Positions 11,136 to 24,010 are shown, counted from the stretch's first letter. The stretch is DNA of 64,000 nt from Erinaceus europaeus (GCF_950295315.1 NC_080170.1:92736054-92800053), one strand, 5' to 3'. Numbers and translations: made by a program. The notes: generated by a model not told the origin, from the letters alone.

Positions 11136-12460
11136 AGAAGTCTTCATATGTGTTTTTGTATACAAATATATAAAACTGAAAACCAGAATATTCACACATA
11201 TAAATAATATGTATGCATAATATACACCAAATATACATATATGTTCATGTGAAAAATGCATATATATGTTTACACAGAACTTTCTATCAGAGAAATATTA
11301 ATAAAGTTAACTGAAGTCATCTACCTAAATAATTCAGAAATAGAAAAAAAATTATACTTTATACAAATTAAACCTATATCCCACCACATTTTAGGACCTG
11401 ACTTTATTATCTGATTATCTGTACAAGAGATATTCTCTGATATTGAGGGAGAGACAGTACACGAACTAGCTTTATATCACTTTCTCTGAGAAAATTAAGT
11501 CCCATAATTTTGGACAATATTTTTTGCTTTGAGAATAATTTCCCTTTCATTCCACAGGAGTGATGCAAAAATTAAAAGAATAAAATATTCAGAAAGATCT
11601 TATAGAATTTACTTTTAGTCCATTAATCAGCAGGCATTTATTATAGGTTTAAGGTACAGTTGTTGACACAAAGTACAGTTTCATCTCCCCATGAAAGATG
11701 TCTGCAGAACACTCTCACCTCCAATTTTGGTCCTTTTCCATCATCATGCACCTGAATCCAAGGTCTTCTCCACCTCAGCAGCTTTTGATTAATTTTAATT
11801 CTTTTGAGTTAGCATAACTAGTAAGAATATTCTAGACAGTCTATAAGTAAAATGATTTGAATACACAGCAACTTTATAAACTCATTAATGGGCTACTATT
11901 AAGGCTAGATTATAGCTCAGAATTCTCTGAATAGCAAAAAACAAAATAAAATAATCAGCAATAAAGTTTATGTCATCTTCCTAATATACTGAGTCATATT
12001 CTTCAGGTGGGGGATATTTTTAACTTCCTTACAGATTCTGGAAACATTGAAGGTTAGGAATCATTACTAGAGGCTTGAGGAGACATATTTAATTTGTTTC
12101 ACCAAGAAGTTTATACATTATTTGTATGATGAAAATTGTCTCTAGGTATCTGCAGCACATAGAATTGTTTTTTATCTGATTCAAGGGCATCTCAAGTTGT
12201 AATCTTTTTGTTTCCTTCTTCCCCTAATGCTCTTTCTTCTTCACTTTCTTTTCTTTCTTGCTCACCTCTTTTCTCTTTTTTATTCCTCCTCCTATTCTTT
12301 TTTCTTATATTTTTATATTCTTCTCTTGTTCTCTTGTTTCACCTGGACCAACTCTTTTAATTTTTCTTGTACCTGATGTCAAAGCCAGTAAAACATATAT
12401 TTGATTTCTCTTGTTATAACAAGTAATTTCTTCTGATATAGTCACTGATTTTCATTTAAA
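11136..12460. other. Low-copy DNA, nothing recognised
   Basis: AT-rich with a pyrimidine-rich patch near 12200-12330. No gene or identifiable repeat. Confidence 0.4.
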
Positions 12461-12475
12461 AAAACCTCTAATATG

Positions 12476-12575
12476 TTGTATTATTATATGGAAAACTGGG
12501 AAATGTTATGCACATACAAACTATTGTATTTACTGTCGAATGCAAAACATTAATTCCCCAATAAAGAAATTAAAA
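12476..12575 (+). mobile_element. 5'-truncated LINE-1 tail with target duplication
   Basis: About 100 bases of LINE-1 3' end (TATGGAAAACTGGGAAATG, ACATTAATTCCCCAATAAAG, poly-A) between near-identical direct repeats AAAACCTCTAATATG (12461-12475) and AAACTCCAATATG (ending 12589). Confidence 0.85.
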
Positions 12576-12589
12576 AAAACTCCAATATG

Positions 12590-13594
12590 CCTGTCACCTA
12601 TATTCCAATTTTCATTTAAATAAAGTATTTTTGAGAGACTAAATGGTAAATAAGTTCATTTCATTTAAAATACTGATACATAATAGTATAATTACAGCCA
12701 AGCAGAAACAAAAAGTCACCATTACTCAGGAAGTCCACCACAGTACACATTAATTGAGTACTATAGACACTCACCTTCCTTAATTATACTGGTTTTGTCT
12801 GGGTCTCGTTGAACAAAATGGTTATCTTAATCAGTTCTGGCCAAAATGATGTAAAAAATCTGTGAATGTTTTTTGACAGTGTAAATACTCAGATGATATG
12901 TTCCTTTTTACTTTTTTCTTCCCGACATTCATCTAGGCTACATGTGTGTACACAATCTGCTGGGACCATGAGGATAAAAGCTCTATAAAAAGATGAAGAT
13001 GGGTGGGATGCTGTCACCACCATTCATTTCATAGTACAGCCATGACCTACCTTCAGCTCCAAAGGTACACAAGTTTGATGAAGCTACCGGTATCCCAAGC
13101 AGGTGAATGAATTTCTACATATAGGAAATAATATAGAGGCAAAATTTGGGTCAGATGAAAGGAATCAAATAAAATGACAGGTGGGCAAAGAAGAAATGAG
13201 AGATAGAATATGTGTATAGGACAATGATTGAATGTTATATCTCATAAAAGGTTGATAAGAATAACATTCTACTCTATGCTTTAGATGTCCTAAATTCTGA
13301 ATATTATTTATTACCATGCTATAAATGTGCCTGCCAGTGTTTGTCCAGTAAACACTTCATATTTCTAATATCTAGGACACTATCTGACAAGCTTTTCTTC
13401 TTTCATATAGTCAAGCAAAGGCTCCAAGTAGCCATTAGCTTCTTATTTATAATACAGTCAAACTGTAGACACACAGTAACAGTCTTAGGAAGACAATCAT
13501 AGGACTTCATCCTGGTTTACTGCTAGCTCTTTTATATATCTATCATTTCAGGCAGACCTTAGCCATAACTATTGACCTGTTTTCATGCTTGTTT
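12590..13594. other. Low-copy DNA, nothing recognised
   Basis: No gene or repeat identified. Confidence 0.4.
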
Positions 13595-13609
13595 AAAAGA
13601 AATTTCTAT

Positions 13610-13766
13610 GGGGTGGGTGGAGGGAGAATACAGGTCCAAAAAGTATGACAGAGAGCCTAGTGGGGGTTGTACTGTTATATGGAAAACTGGTAAATATTAT
13701 GCATGTACAAACTATTGTATTTACTGTCGAATGTAAAACATTAATTCCCCAATAAAGAAATTAAAA
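13610..13766 (+). mobile_element. 5'-truncated LINE-1 tail with 15-bp target duplication
   Basis: 157 bases of the same LINE-1 3' end as at 12476, slightly longer (it includes GAATACAGGTCCAAAAAGTA). Perfect direct repeats AAAAGAAATTTCTAT lie at 13595-13609 and 13767-13781. Confidence 0.93.
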
Positions 13767-13781
13767 AAAAGAAATTTCTAT

Positions 13782-14700
13782 AATAAGATGGCAACCCTTG
13801 TTTTAAAAGACTTAGTCCATTTATTCTGCCCCCCTTTTTTTTGGCTGGGAGGATGACTAGCCATACCCCACCCCAGTCCAATTCCCCAGTAAGCAACAGG
13901 AACTCTTTCCTTCAGATAAATATATATCATTCTTTCACTCTTGAGAGTTTTTATTTCAAATACAGTTGTAGTCCAGTATTGAAAATCCCTTTCCCACACA
14001 GCTTTTTATTTCCTTTGACAAAGGTGGACTCATTCAATATGCTTTCTTTGTATAATACTGCCTGCTGATGGCGGTGATTTCACATCCACCCTGGGGACAG
14101 TGGTATATTCATTTACAAATAAAGCTTTGACACTTGTTTCCCCCTTTCTTATAATAGCAGAAACAATTCCAGCTTTGTGCATGAAACAGAAAACATTACT
14201 TACTACTAGATTTGTGCCAACTGTCCACAGTCTTGTCTGTTTTGTGTGTTCACTTTGGGGACAGTGTGTTAAATAACTTGCAGTAACATTTATACATGTA
14301 ATCTGAACATGACAAAGAGATGACAATGTATCTGATAGGAAATTTCTGTTGTCCAACAGGATTCATAAATACAAGTAAAATGTAATTTGCTACAACCATA
14401 TTAATTAAATCTATTTTCTGACTTTTCCACTAGTTTTGAGTTAAAGTATATCTTTCTGGATCTCCAGGGACACAACCACTTTTCTAAGCCAAAGTATATT
14501 TGCTCTGTAGCATATAGGAAAACCTCCCCAGAGCATTTCATTTAACTTTAGCTACTAAAATTGGATGTTCCAGGAAGATCACATAAATAACTAATCTATC
14601 CTTTTATTGACACAAAAAATGGACTTATTTTCTTCCATAAGTGTCAAAGAATTTTATACTTCACTAGCAAGACCCCAGAAGACATCCATGTTCTCAGCTG
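13782..14700. other. Low-copy DNA, nothing recognised
   Basis: No gene or repeat recognised. The 108-aa minus-strand frame at 14030-14356 shows no domain. Confidence 0.4.
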
Positions 14701-14734
14701 TTTTCTTTCTTTCTTCCTTTCTTTCTTTCCTTCT

Positions 14735-14786
<52 letters not shown>

Positions 14787-14890
14787 TTTCTTTCTTTCTC
14801 TCTCTCTTTCTTTCTTTTTCTTTCTTTCTCTCTTTCTCTCTTTCTTTCTTTATTTTTCTTTCTTTCTCTCTTTCTCTCTTTCTTTCATTT
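14701..14890 (+). repeat. (TTTC)n microsatellite
   Basis: About 190 bases of tetranucleotide repeat with CTCT interruptions. The Ser/Phe/Leu and Lys/Arg/Glu open frames here are repeat artefacts. Confidence 0.95.
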
Positions 14891-15639
14891 TCTTGATGGG
14901 AAAGCTGAAGCATAAGAAGGTTTTGATATTTGTATGAACGTGCAATGCTTCAACTGAGCACTTTTCTGCTCCAAGATAGCGAATGGCCCTTTTGATATTT
15001 ACAAGAGCTCTATAATTCCAAGAGAATTAGGTTGAAAGGGGGGAATGGAGATATGGCACCTTAAGTGTAGAGCACTGGTTCTTAAGTGTTCTTTGCTTTT
15101 ATTCTATTATTAGTCATGCATACTTTGCTATTCAATCTCAAGTGGCTGTGCAAGTTCACAGGAGGCTGAAAATGTCTCCGGAAATTTCAATGAATGCTTA
15201 TAAAATTAAGGACTATCCATTGCGAAGTACATCTATCCTCAGTAATGTCTCACTGATCAGTGCTGGTGGCCACCTGACTACCAATACATTTCACTGAAGT
15301 ATGACCTCTAATGGGATAGCAGTATTCCACAGTTTTTATTATGTCAGCTTGTTTATTTTTATCTAATATATGAAACACCTGGTATGGCACAAAAATATGT
15401 TGGCATTTCACTTCTCATATGAGTAGTACTACAAATAAAATGCACACTAATTGCCTTTATATATTATATTGTTATAATATATATATTATATTTATATATT
15501 ATAATTACATACATTATACATTAATACTACATAATCTATATCATAATCTATAAAATCTAGGTAATATAAAATAAATTCATAGTCTTACAATATCTACTTA
15601 TTATCTACTGATGCCCCCACCCTTTGTCATTAGTAGAGA
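14891..15639. other. Low-copy DNA with an AT-rich patch
   Basis: Nothing recognised apart from a TATATAT/TTATAA-rich stretch at about 15455-15560. Confidence 0.4.
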
Positions 15640-15800
15640 TGCACCACTCTGAGGATACTTCTTTAGAAAGAAAAAGAGATACAGAGATAAATGGAGAGGT
15701 GGATAGTCAGTGCAGCACTGAAGCTTCCTCTAATGAATAGGGGTCAGGGACTCAAGTCTGGATTGCAAGCCTGGCAAAGAAGTCACACTCATGATGGAGT
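15640..15800 (-). mobile_element. Probable old tRNA-derived SINE remnant
   Basis: AGAGATACAGAGATAAATGGAGAGG, then GTGCAGCACTGAAGC, then GGGTCAGGGACTCAAGTCTGG has the layout of a reverse-orientation SINE. Very diverged. Confidence 0.45.
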
Positions 15801-16246
15801 TATTTTGCTTGATCCACAATTTTTGTTGTTATTTTCTATCTCTCGTGCTTCCTGTTCCAGAATGAATTTTTTTTTCAAACAGAGAAAAGAATAAACATTG
15901 AAGCTTCTGCCAGTGCTACAGTTCTCCTGTGTGGTGTACGCAGGGCTCTGTCAGGGACCAGGGCACAGAATGTCCTTATATGTGTGTTATGTTACTTGTC
16001 TCCCAGCCCTTGTACTTTCATTTGCTTAGCAAGATTTATCAAAACTGTAAAGGTATGTAAACATCCTAAATATCTGTGGATAAATTCTTTTAGAACGAAC
16101 ACTTAGAAAATTTCTCTATCTTGACAATTTTGAGTAGTACTTCTAAGATAATGGAAATACAAAGATGCATACACTGATGCATGCTTGCACTCTCAGAGGT
16201 CCCATGTACAATCCTAAGCAGTACCACATGCAAGAACCAAAAAGTG

Positions 16247-16470
16247 GGACCAGGTGGTGGCACACCTGGTTGAGCACACGTTACAGTGCACAAGGAAGGA
16301 CCCAGGTTTGAGCCCCCAGTCCCCACCTGCAGAGGGAAAGCTTTGTAAGTGGTAAAGCAGGGCTGCAGGTGTCTCTCTGTCTTTCTCCCTCTCTATCACC
16401 CCCTTCCTTCTCAATTTCTGGCTGTCTCTATCCAGTAAATAAATAAAGATAAATTTTAATTTAAAAAAAA
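16247..16470 (+). mobile_element. tRNA-derived SINE, short type, with 15-bp target duplication
   Basis: Perfect direct repeats AAGAACCAAAAAGTG (16232-16246 and 16471-16485). Head GGACCAGGTGGTGGCACACC, B-box GGTTTGAGCCCCC, tail CTGTCTCTATCCAGTAAATAA. This subfamily (also at 49341 and 50369, reversed) differs from the long-tail type. Confidence 0.93.
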
Positions 16471-16559
16471 AAGAACCAAAAAGTGCTCTAGTCTCAGTCT
16501 CTCTCTCCCTCTCAAAAATAATTTCTAAAAAAGAAAAATAGAAATACAAGTATCTTTTC

Positions 16560-16740
16560 TATATAATGGCTTTAACTTCCATGAACTATATACACAGAAG
16601 TAATTGCTGTATTACATGGTATTTCTAATTTATTGAAGAACTGGCATATTGTTATTTATCGTGGTTGTATCAGTTTACATTCCTACTAACATCAGACAAG
16701 GGTTCTATTTTTCCACACCTTATTTAAGCAATAGTTACCT
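16560..16740 (-). mobile_element. Old LINE-1 fragment (antisense)
   Basis: Resembles the antisense of the LINE-1 ORF2 end (TCAGTTTACATTCCTACTAACA, TTCCACACCTTATTTAAGCAATAG). Confidence 0.6.
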
Positions 16741-16859
16741 TTAAAGCTGATAGTTTATGACTAACAAAATGCATTAGAGAAGTGTTCTGATTTATACTCC
16801 TATGTATTTTATAAAAGTTGCACTCAAAGTTAATAAACCCAGACCTCCATTGTATTGCT

Positions 16860-17330
16860 TGTGAGCTTGAAAAAATTATCAAGAAAGAAACAATATAATT
16901 TCTATACTAATGTTATCAGAAAATAGTAAAGAGGAAATAATTTATAACTATTTTAGTTCAAAATTACCTTCAAGTAAAGTCAGGCAGACATCATAAAAAA
17001 GATAAAAGCTATAGACTAATAGCTCTTATGAAGTTAAGTGGAAAAGGTTCTTAAGCCAACATTAATAAATATTCCACATTATCCTGAGAGTGCTAATCCA
17101 TGGAATAAAATAATAAAAAAACAGAAAAAATACAAAGTAAATGCAAAAACCTATTTGTAGATAATATAATATCCTATATAGATCCAAAGAAAACCACAAA
17201 GGCCATCAGATATGAGGATATATAAAAAGAAATATATAAATATCTGTTCGTATATATGTATTTCTATCGAAATACTAAAAATTAAAGCTCTGGATTAAAA
17301 GACTTACCAGGAAGTTAAGGTGACCTATGT
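16860..17330 (+). mobile_element. Old LINE-1 ORF2 fragment
   Basis: GAGTGCTAATCCATGGAATAAAATAAT and TATTTGTAGATAATATAATATCCTATATAG match the middle part of LINE-1 ORF2 in sense. Riddled with stops. Confidence 0.6.
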
Positions 17331-17409
17331 AATAGCAACTATTCATTTAATTGTATATTGTCCATCTGCTTTCTAAAACATAAGCCCTTGAAAATAATAA
17401 CCACGCATA

Positions 17410-17548
17410 TATTTTCTTTTTAATATGTAGATAAAGAGACAGAGAGGCAGAGAGAGGTAAAAAGAATGGGAGACTATAGCATTGAAACCTGGACCTTTAA
17501 CTTGGCAAAGCAGCACACTATCCATATGAGCTATTTTGCTGGCCCTAT
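17410..17548 (-). mobile_element. Old tRNA-derived SINE
   Basis: AAGAGACAGAGAGGCAGAG, GAAACCTGGACC and CACACTATCCATATGAGCTATTTTGCTGGCC form a reversed SINE with a tRNA-like 5' end. Confidence 0.6.
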
Positions 17549-18170
17549 GTGTTTCTTCTTTATTGAGTTATTGCTTGATATCTGTAACCTTAATGATAGG
17601 AGAACAAATTCCATCAGCATCCTAAGCATGCACATTATAGTCATTTACATACTTTTTGAAATTTTAGAGCAGAAAATAATATTAGAAAGGTATCTTATTC
17701 TCTGATCATCTTCTGGTAGATATTTTGGTCCATATAAATGCACCTCTTAGATAATACTTAAAGATCTCCTACCCAAAATGATACATTTCTTCATGTCTAT
17801 AAGCATAGTTTATAGTTTCTGTTAATAGTTTTGCAACAAAATTCCCTGGGTGTATTTGTTCCTTGTTTCCTTTCCTCCTTCTCCCCCTGCATACTATAAA
17901 TCAATCCATGATTTGATTACAAAATAAAACTTTGAATCAATGGCAACAATTTCTGAAGAAACTATTTCTGTTGAGACTTTATTTTGATATTGTTAGGGAA
18001 TAATTGTCCTTTGTGATAACATAAGGCTAGTAATTACTTTTGACCTCAGGGCTCTAAAATTCTATAATGGCAATAGCTCAGGACTTGGTTTTAAATCTTT
18101 GGGGACTTCTTGACCTCTTCATGTTGTCCCTCTCTAGATGCTCTAGAGGTCATGGGTACAGGTAATCTAT
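17549..18170. other. Low-copy DNA, nothing recognised
   Basis: No gene or repeat recognised. Confidence 0.4.
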
Positions 18171-18204
<34 letters not shown>

Positions 18205-18243
18205 TGTGTGTGTGTGTCTGTGTGTGTGTAGAGAGAGAGAGAG
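18171..18243 (+). repeat. (TG)n / (GA)n microsatellite
   Basis: Dinucleotide TG repeat with TCTG interruptions, then AGAGAGAGAG. Confidence 0.95.
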
Positions 18244-18588
18244 AATTGAAACTAAAGGGTTTTGTGCATGACTAATAATTTTAAAAGCTGTCACTATTAC
18301 CACTTAACAATGTTTAGAAATACATCATTTTGTTTAGTGTGGTGGCGGTAGTGTTATAACAAAGGAAGGATCTGGCTGAAAGTATGAGAGCATTATTGAT
18401 GAGCTATTGAGACAGATTACCTATAGAGGTCAGTCCTCTAAGAATCACCCATGCTATCTTTGTTTGGTTTTAGATGGTTTCCTCCTTATATTTACATTTT
18501 TCCCTTTTCTATCTGATCTGTGTGTTTCTATTTGTGTGATATATTGCCTTTTTCTTTGTGGAAATATTAGAACTACCCTATTCAAGCA
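18244..18588. other. Low-copy DNA, nothing recognised
   Basis: No gene or repeat recognised. Confidence 0.4.
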
Positions 18589-18603
18589 TCATGTGATTTT
18601 CTT

Positions 18604-19690
18604 TTTTTTTTATATTAATTTATTTTTTTATTTAAGAAAGGATTAATTAACAAAACCATAGGGTAGGAGGGGTACACACAGTTCCCACCGCCCAATCTCC
18701 ATATCCCACCCCCTCCCCCGATAGCTTTCCCATTCTCTATCCCTCTGGGAGCATGGACCCAGGGTCATTGAGGGTTGCAGAAGGTAGAAGGTCTGGCTTC
18801 TGTAATTGCTTCCTCGCTGAACATGGGCGTTGACTGGTCGGTCCATACTCCCAGTCTGCCTCTCTCTTTCCCTAGTAGGATGGGTCTCTGGGGAAGCTGA
18901 GCTCCAGGACACATTGGTGGTGTCTTCAATCCAGGGAAGTCTGGCCGGCATCCTGATGACACCTGGAACCTGGTGACTGAAAAGAGAGTTAACATACAAA
19001 GCCAAACAAATTGTTGAGCAATCATGGACCCAAAGCTTGGAAAAGTGGAGAGGAAGTATTAGGGAGGTACTCACTGCAAACTCTAGTATACTTCTGCTTT
19101 CTTACTTTGGTGCCATACTCCAAACTCAGTCAATTTCTGCTTTGCGTTTCTACTTCTTTTTTTTTTTTTACATGCATAACATTCCCCAGATTCCCATTTA
19201 GCAATACAACCCCCACTATTTCATTCATCATTTTTCATGGACCTGTATTCTCCCCACCCACCCCAGAGTCTTTTACTTTGGTGTAATACTCCAATTCCAT
19301 TTCAGGTTCGACTTGTGTTTTCTTTTCTAATCTTGTTTATCAACTTCTGCCTGAGAGTGAGATCATCCCATATTCATCCTTCTGTTTCTGACTTATTTCA
19401 CTCAACATGATTTTTTCAAGGTCCATCCAAGATCGGCTGAAAACGGTGAAATCACCATTTTTTACAGCTGAGTAGTATTCCATTGTGTATATATACCACA
19501 ACTTGCTCAGCCACTCATCTGTTGTTGGACACCTGGGTTGCTTCCAGGTTTTGGCTATTACAAATTGTGCTGCCAAGAACATATGTGTACACAGATCTTT
19601 TTGGATGGATGTGTTGGGTTCTTTAGGATATATCCCCAGGAGGGGAATTGCAGGGTCATAGGGTAGGTTCATTTCTAGCCTTCTGAGAGT
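18604..19690 (-). mobile_element. 5'-truncated LINE-1 with two-module 3'UTR and 15-bp target duplication
   Basis: Perfect direct repeats TCATGTGATTTTCTT flank it (18589-18603 and 19691-19705). Read on the minus strand, it starts in the ORF2 C-terminus (see 19340-19672). A first 3' module follows (GGGAGAATACAGGTCC, GGGAATGTTATGCATG), ending in a 13-base A run at about 19170-19149. A second 3' module then ends in TAAATAAAAAAATAAATTAAT. The target duplication shows it inserted as one piece. It is the youngest-looking LINE-1 copy in the window. Confidence 0.95.
19340..19672 (-). pseudogene. ORF2: LINE-1 ORF2 C-terminus, 110 codons, 5'-truncated
   Basis: An undamaged reading frame for the last 110 residues of ORF2p, with the conserved blocks YDPAIPLLGIYPKEPNT, DEWLSKLWYIYTMEYYSAV and EISQKQKDEYGM ending at the natural stop. 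No catalytic domain is present. It is the truncated end of the element at 18604-19690, so it is not a gene. Confidence 0.95.
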
Positions 19691-19705
19691 TCATGTGATT
19701 TTCTT

Positions 19706-20904
19706 AATCATTTACAAACTTCCTTTTGTTAAGGTTGGTTATAGGTTCATTTGGTTCATGCTTTCTCATAATTACATTCATTGCAGATATGGTAATATGT
19801 ATCATTCTTTTTTAAAACAAGCTAATGTATCATTAACCCTGTGGGTTAAATTGATCAATTTCCCTACTTGGAGTTAGGTTGAATATTCTCATTTTCTATA
19901 ATAGCTTCATTCTTTCTATTTATTGCTTGGATCCTGAGTAAAAAAAGTTCCAAGCACATATTATCTCATTCAGTAATTTTTGATGAATAAAATATGTCTC
20001 TCAAATTTTGTCTTTTCCCTTAGTCTTTTCAGGGAGCAAAGTGACACAAACTTTTGAAAACCAGTTAAGGATCTGTCAATGAAAAATAAAAAAAAAACTT
20101 GTTTAAAATTTTTGCTTTATGTGAAAAACAATAAACAGTGGCAATTGGAAATGCAATGATGGTATTAATAGCAGGACAACTATAGACAAGAGTAAAAGAA
20201 AGAAACAGTAGAAATCTAACTACCAATGTGACTATTATATAAAATCATAAGTATCATTGCATAATGTCTAAAGAACAGTAGGCTGAGTAATTTGAAATAG
20301 GGAGACTGGAAACACAAACTTATATTTTATCTATTTTGTGTTTATTTTCATTATCATGTGTTCTTGACAGTGCTTGGATAATGCTAAAGCATCTTTTTTA
20401 AAAAATAAGGTAATTGAGGTTCAGAAATGCAAAATAGCTAACTCATGTTGACACTTGAAACAATAGATCAAGTGCAAACTTTCTGTTTGTAACCATTTCA
20501 TTCTTTTATCTATGCCCCATTATACTAATACTAATATGTGGGTAGAGAACTTTAGCCAGATGCCACGACCCTGCAATCTGACACATTTCAGGGTTGAGAG
20601 AAAATAACTTCAATCACCATATAGTTGAACAGTCAGATTTCAATATTTTCAGTAGCATCAACTAATTCAAAAAAATACAGTAAGAAAATGGTAGTAATTA
20701 GTGTTTACAATAGCAATTATCAAAGTGTTTTGAATTTACATCATCTTTGCTTCATCAAATTCGTGAACAACCAGCAGGTTTTCCACCCCATCAAAATTTC
20801 ATTGGAGGATATAACATGACTTTTCTTTGGAATGAAATTTGGTTTATATTATATAGAATCAATAAAATTTGAATTTATATATACACTAGGTATGCAATAT
20901 ACCA
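19706..20904. other. Low-copy DNA, nothing recognised
   Basis: 1.2 kb without gene or repeat that I recognise. Confidence 0.4.
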
Positions 20905-21110
20905 GTAACCCCAGAGGACACTATTTTATTTTCCTTTTTATTTCAGAGACAAACAGGGGAAGGGCATCTGAGATGGAGTTGGAGGAAGCTGAGTGACACC
21001 GTAGCACCTCTTCAGCATTTAAGAAACTTTTCCTAGTGTAGTGCCCCCATGATGATGGGGACTCAAAAAGTATACATTTTTCTAGGTGAGCTATCTGCTG
21101 CACCCCCAAC
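20905..21110 (-). mobile_element. Old tRNA-derived SINE remnant
   Basis: Starts TTTATTTCAGAGACAAACAGG and ends GTGAGCTATCTGCTGCACCCCC. Reversed SINE layout, diverged. Confidence 0.45.
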
Positions 21111-22076
21111 ATTGTTTGACTTTTACAAGAAATTTCATATTTGCAAGAAAATAGGACTGAAGATAACATCATTTGGCACTTCCGAGTCCAGATGAGTTAC
21201 TGAAGGCCTCTGAATTCTGGAAGACAATGAACTGAAACTTAAACCAGCATCCACTCCTGTCCCTTCCCTATAATTTTACTAAGAAAGAAATTAGGAGATG
21301 TCCTCACTATATTTCTGTCTGTGTTCAGAAGCACACCTAAAACAATAAAAGCAGGAAAGCTTGAACTTTGCAAAAATTGTCTTCATTTTGTAGACACAGC
21401 TTGTCTAGCAGGTGAATTTAGAAAAGTTTTGTGTGCTTGTATTATCAGTTCCTTCTAGGTTCCACTGAATTAGCTATTTTTTCCTTTATTATTTTCATTT
21501 TAGATCTCATTGCTTGCCTCTTGTTTCTTGGTTAGGTCATATTTTGAAATTGCTAACTGAATTTCTGCCTGTGGGCAGTGTAATCTGCCTTCTAACACTA
21601 GTAGCAAATTCCACCTTGTTTCTCTCACATTCTATTTTCAAAGTGTCACCTATCTCATTTATTTTATTTCACAGTAACAAAATATAGACATCCATACAGA
21701 ATAAAAAGTATATTGCAGTGTGCTTAGAAATATCTGTGGGGCTCACAGTGTGTGGATTTACGTTATTTCAAGAAAAAATGCAATCTTTTTTTTTTTTTTC
21801 GAGTAGACATTATTCCATCCTTATCACCATACAGGCAGGGATGGCTTTATTCATTCCTAATGTAGGCTTGTCCTCACATTAAATCATTGCTCTAATGGGC
21901 ATGCTGAGTCATTATTTCTTCTTGCTAGTTTTCTTCTCTCCTTTTTTCCCCTTTAGATTTAGTATCTTCAATTATCAGTTATCCAACTTCCCTTACAAAG
22001 TTTAAGGCTGATAAATGACAGAAGCTATGGGAAAGAACTAAAACATAACCTGTGGACAGAAGGGTTGCTAAGCATA

Positions 22077-22079
<3 letters not shown>
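21111..22079. other. Low-copy DNA, nothing recognised
   Basis: No gene or repeat recognised apart from a T run at about 21786-21799. Confidence 0.4.

Positions 22080-22135
<56 letters not shown>
22080..22135 (+). repeat. (TG)n microsatellite
   Basis: About 28 TG units, uninterrupted. Confidence 0.97.
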
Positions 22136-22138
<3 letters not shown>

Positions 22139-22429
22139 TTTCTTCCAAAGGCAAAAAGTGTTTGCATTTTACTTAATCCTACCTCTCTTTTTCCTTTATT
22201 CTAGAATGAGTTATGTGTCTAACTGTCTAACTATTGATATTTCATTCTTTGTACCTACTATATATGCTCTGCAGTGTGCTTAATTCGGGGGATATGGTAT
22301 TAAGGTACACATAAAAGTAATTCCTTGTGCCCTACTCAACATAAATTAAACATACAGTTTAGCATGGGAAGATGGGCATTAACCCAAGAATCAATCTCAC
22401 ACTTAAATATAAAATTGAGTGGCAGGGAA

Positions 22430-22660
22430 ATGGACCAAGAGCTTCTGAACATTCATACTACTTCTTAGCATCCTCCCTGGAATTATTTATTTATTCACAT
22501 AGGTAGAAAGAAAGAAAGATGCTGGACAAGAATAGATAAAAGTGTTAGATTCTCAAGTATGAGGTCCTGAGTTCATAGCATGATACTGCATGTGCCAGTG
22601 ATGCTCTGGTTTTTCCTTTCTTTTCTTCCTTTCTTTTCCTCTCTCATTAATAAATAAATC
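22430..22660 (+). mobile_element. Old tRNA-derived SINE remnant
   Basis: A tRNA-like stretch GTATGAGGTCCTGAGTTCATAGCA, then GATGCTCTGG and a pyrimidine-rich tail ending ATTAATAAATAAATC. Confidence 0.5.
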
Positions 22661-22704
22661 TTTCCCCCACACCTATTATCATTTAAGTTTTGAAAAGGGG
22701 GAAG

Positions 22705-23750
22705 AAACTATTAAATAGAGAAAAGAGAGTATCTTCAACAAATGGTATTGGGAAAATTGAGTTGAAGCATGTAGAAGAATGAAACTGAACCACTAATTTC
22801 ACTAGAAACAAAAGTAAACTCCAAATGAATCAAGATCCTATACCTTAAACAAGAAACTATCAAATACTCAGAAGAAAACATTGACAGCATTCTTTCCATT
22901 AAATTTTATAGGCATCTTCAATGATGTGACCCAACTGCAAGAAAGACAAAATCAAAAATAAACCCACGTGACTATATCAAATTAAAAAGTTTCTGCACAT
23001 CAAAAGAAACTTCCACCCAAACAAAGAAACTCCTTACAGAAGATCTTTACATGCCATAAATCAGACAAGAGGCTAATAACCAAAATATATAAACATCTCA
23101 CCAAATGCAGCAACAAAAAATAAATGACATCATTCAAAAGTGGGGAGAGGATATGAACAGAAAATTCACCAAAGATCCAAAAAGCCAACAGACATATGAG
23201 AAATTCTCTAAATCATTGTCAGATAAATGCAAATAAAGACAACAATGAGATACCACTTCACCCCTATGAGATTGTCATATAGCAGAAATAATAACAACAA
23301 CAAATGCTTGAAAGGCTGTAGGAGTAAAGGGACTTGCACTGCTGGTGGGAATGCAAATTGGTCCAATTCCTGTGGACAGCAGTCCAGAGAACTCTCAGAA
23401 GGCTAGAAATGGACCTACCTTATGATTTGATGATCCCTCTCCTAGCTATATATCCTACAGAATAAAACACACCCATCCATGAAGATGTGTATATACCTAT
23501 GTTTATAACAGCACAACTTGTAATTGCCAGAAACCTGGAAGCAACCTACTCCAACAACAGATGAATGCCTGAGAAAGCTGTGGTATATATAAATAATAGA
23601 ATACTACTCAGCTATTAAAATTAATGAATTTACTTTAGTGTCTTCACCTTGGACATAGCTTGAAGTAATCATGTTAAGTGAGTTAAGCTAGAAAGAGAAT
23701 GAAAATGGGATAATCCCACTCATAGATAGAGGTTGAAAAATAAGAACACA
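22705..23750 (+). mobile_element. LINE-1 ORF2 3' half, degenerate, 5'-truncated
   Basis: Sense-strand sequence of the ORF2 end: CAACAAATGGTATTGGGAAAA, GAGATACCACTTCACCCC, GGTGGGAATGCAAATTGG, AACAACAGATGAATGCCTG and AATACTACTCAGCTATTAAA. Stops and indels are frequent. A SINE (23749-24010) inserted near its 3' end, and LINE-1-like DNA continues after it. Confidence 0.9.
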
Positions 23751-24010
23751 GGGAGTCGGGTGGTAGTGCAGCAGGTTAAGTGCATGCGGTGTGAAGCACA
23801 AGACCGGCTTAAGGATGCCGGTTTGAGCCCCTAGTTCCCCACCTGCAGGGGAGTCGCTTCATAGGCAGTGAAGCAGGTCTGCAGGTGTTATCTTTCTGTC
23901 CCCCCCTCTTCATTTCTCTCTGTCCTATTCAACAACGACAACATCAGTATCAACAATAACAAGACAACAAGGGCAACAAAAGGGAATAAATAAATAAATG
24001 TTAAAAAAAA
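23749..24010 (+). mobile_element. tRNA-derived SINE inside LINE-1, with 14-bp target duplication
   Basis: Perfect direct repeats GAAAAATAAGAACA (23735-23748 and 24011-24024). Head GGGAGTCGGGTGGTAGTGC, B-box GGTTTGAGCCCC, tail GGCAACAAAAGGGAATAAAT (short-tail form). It is younger than the LINE-1 it interrupts. Confidence 0.93.
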
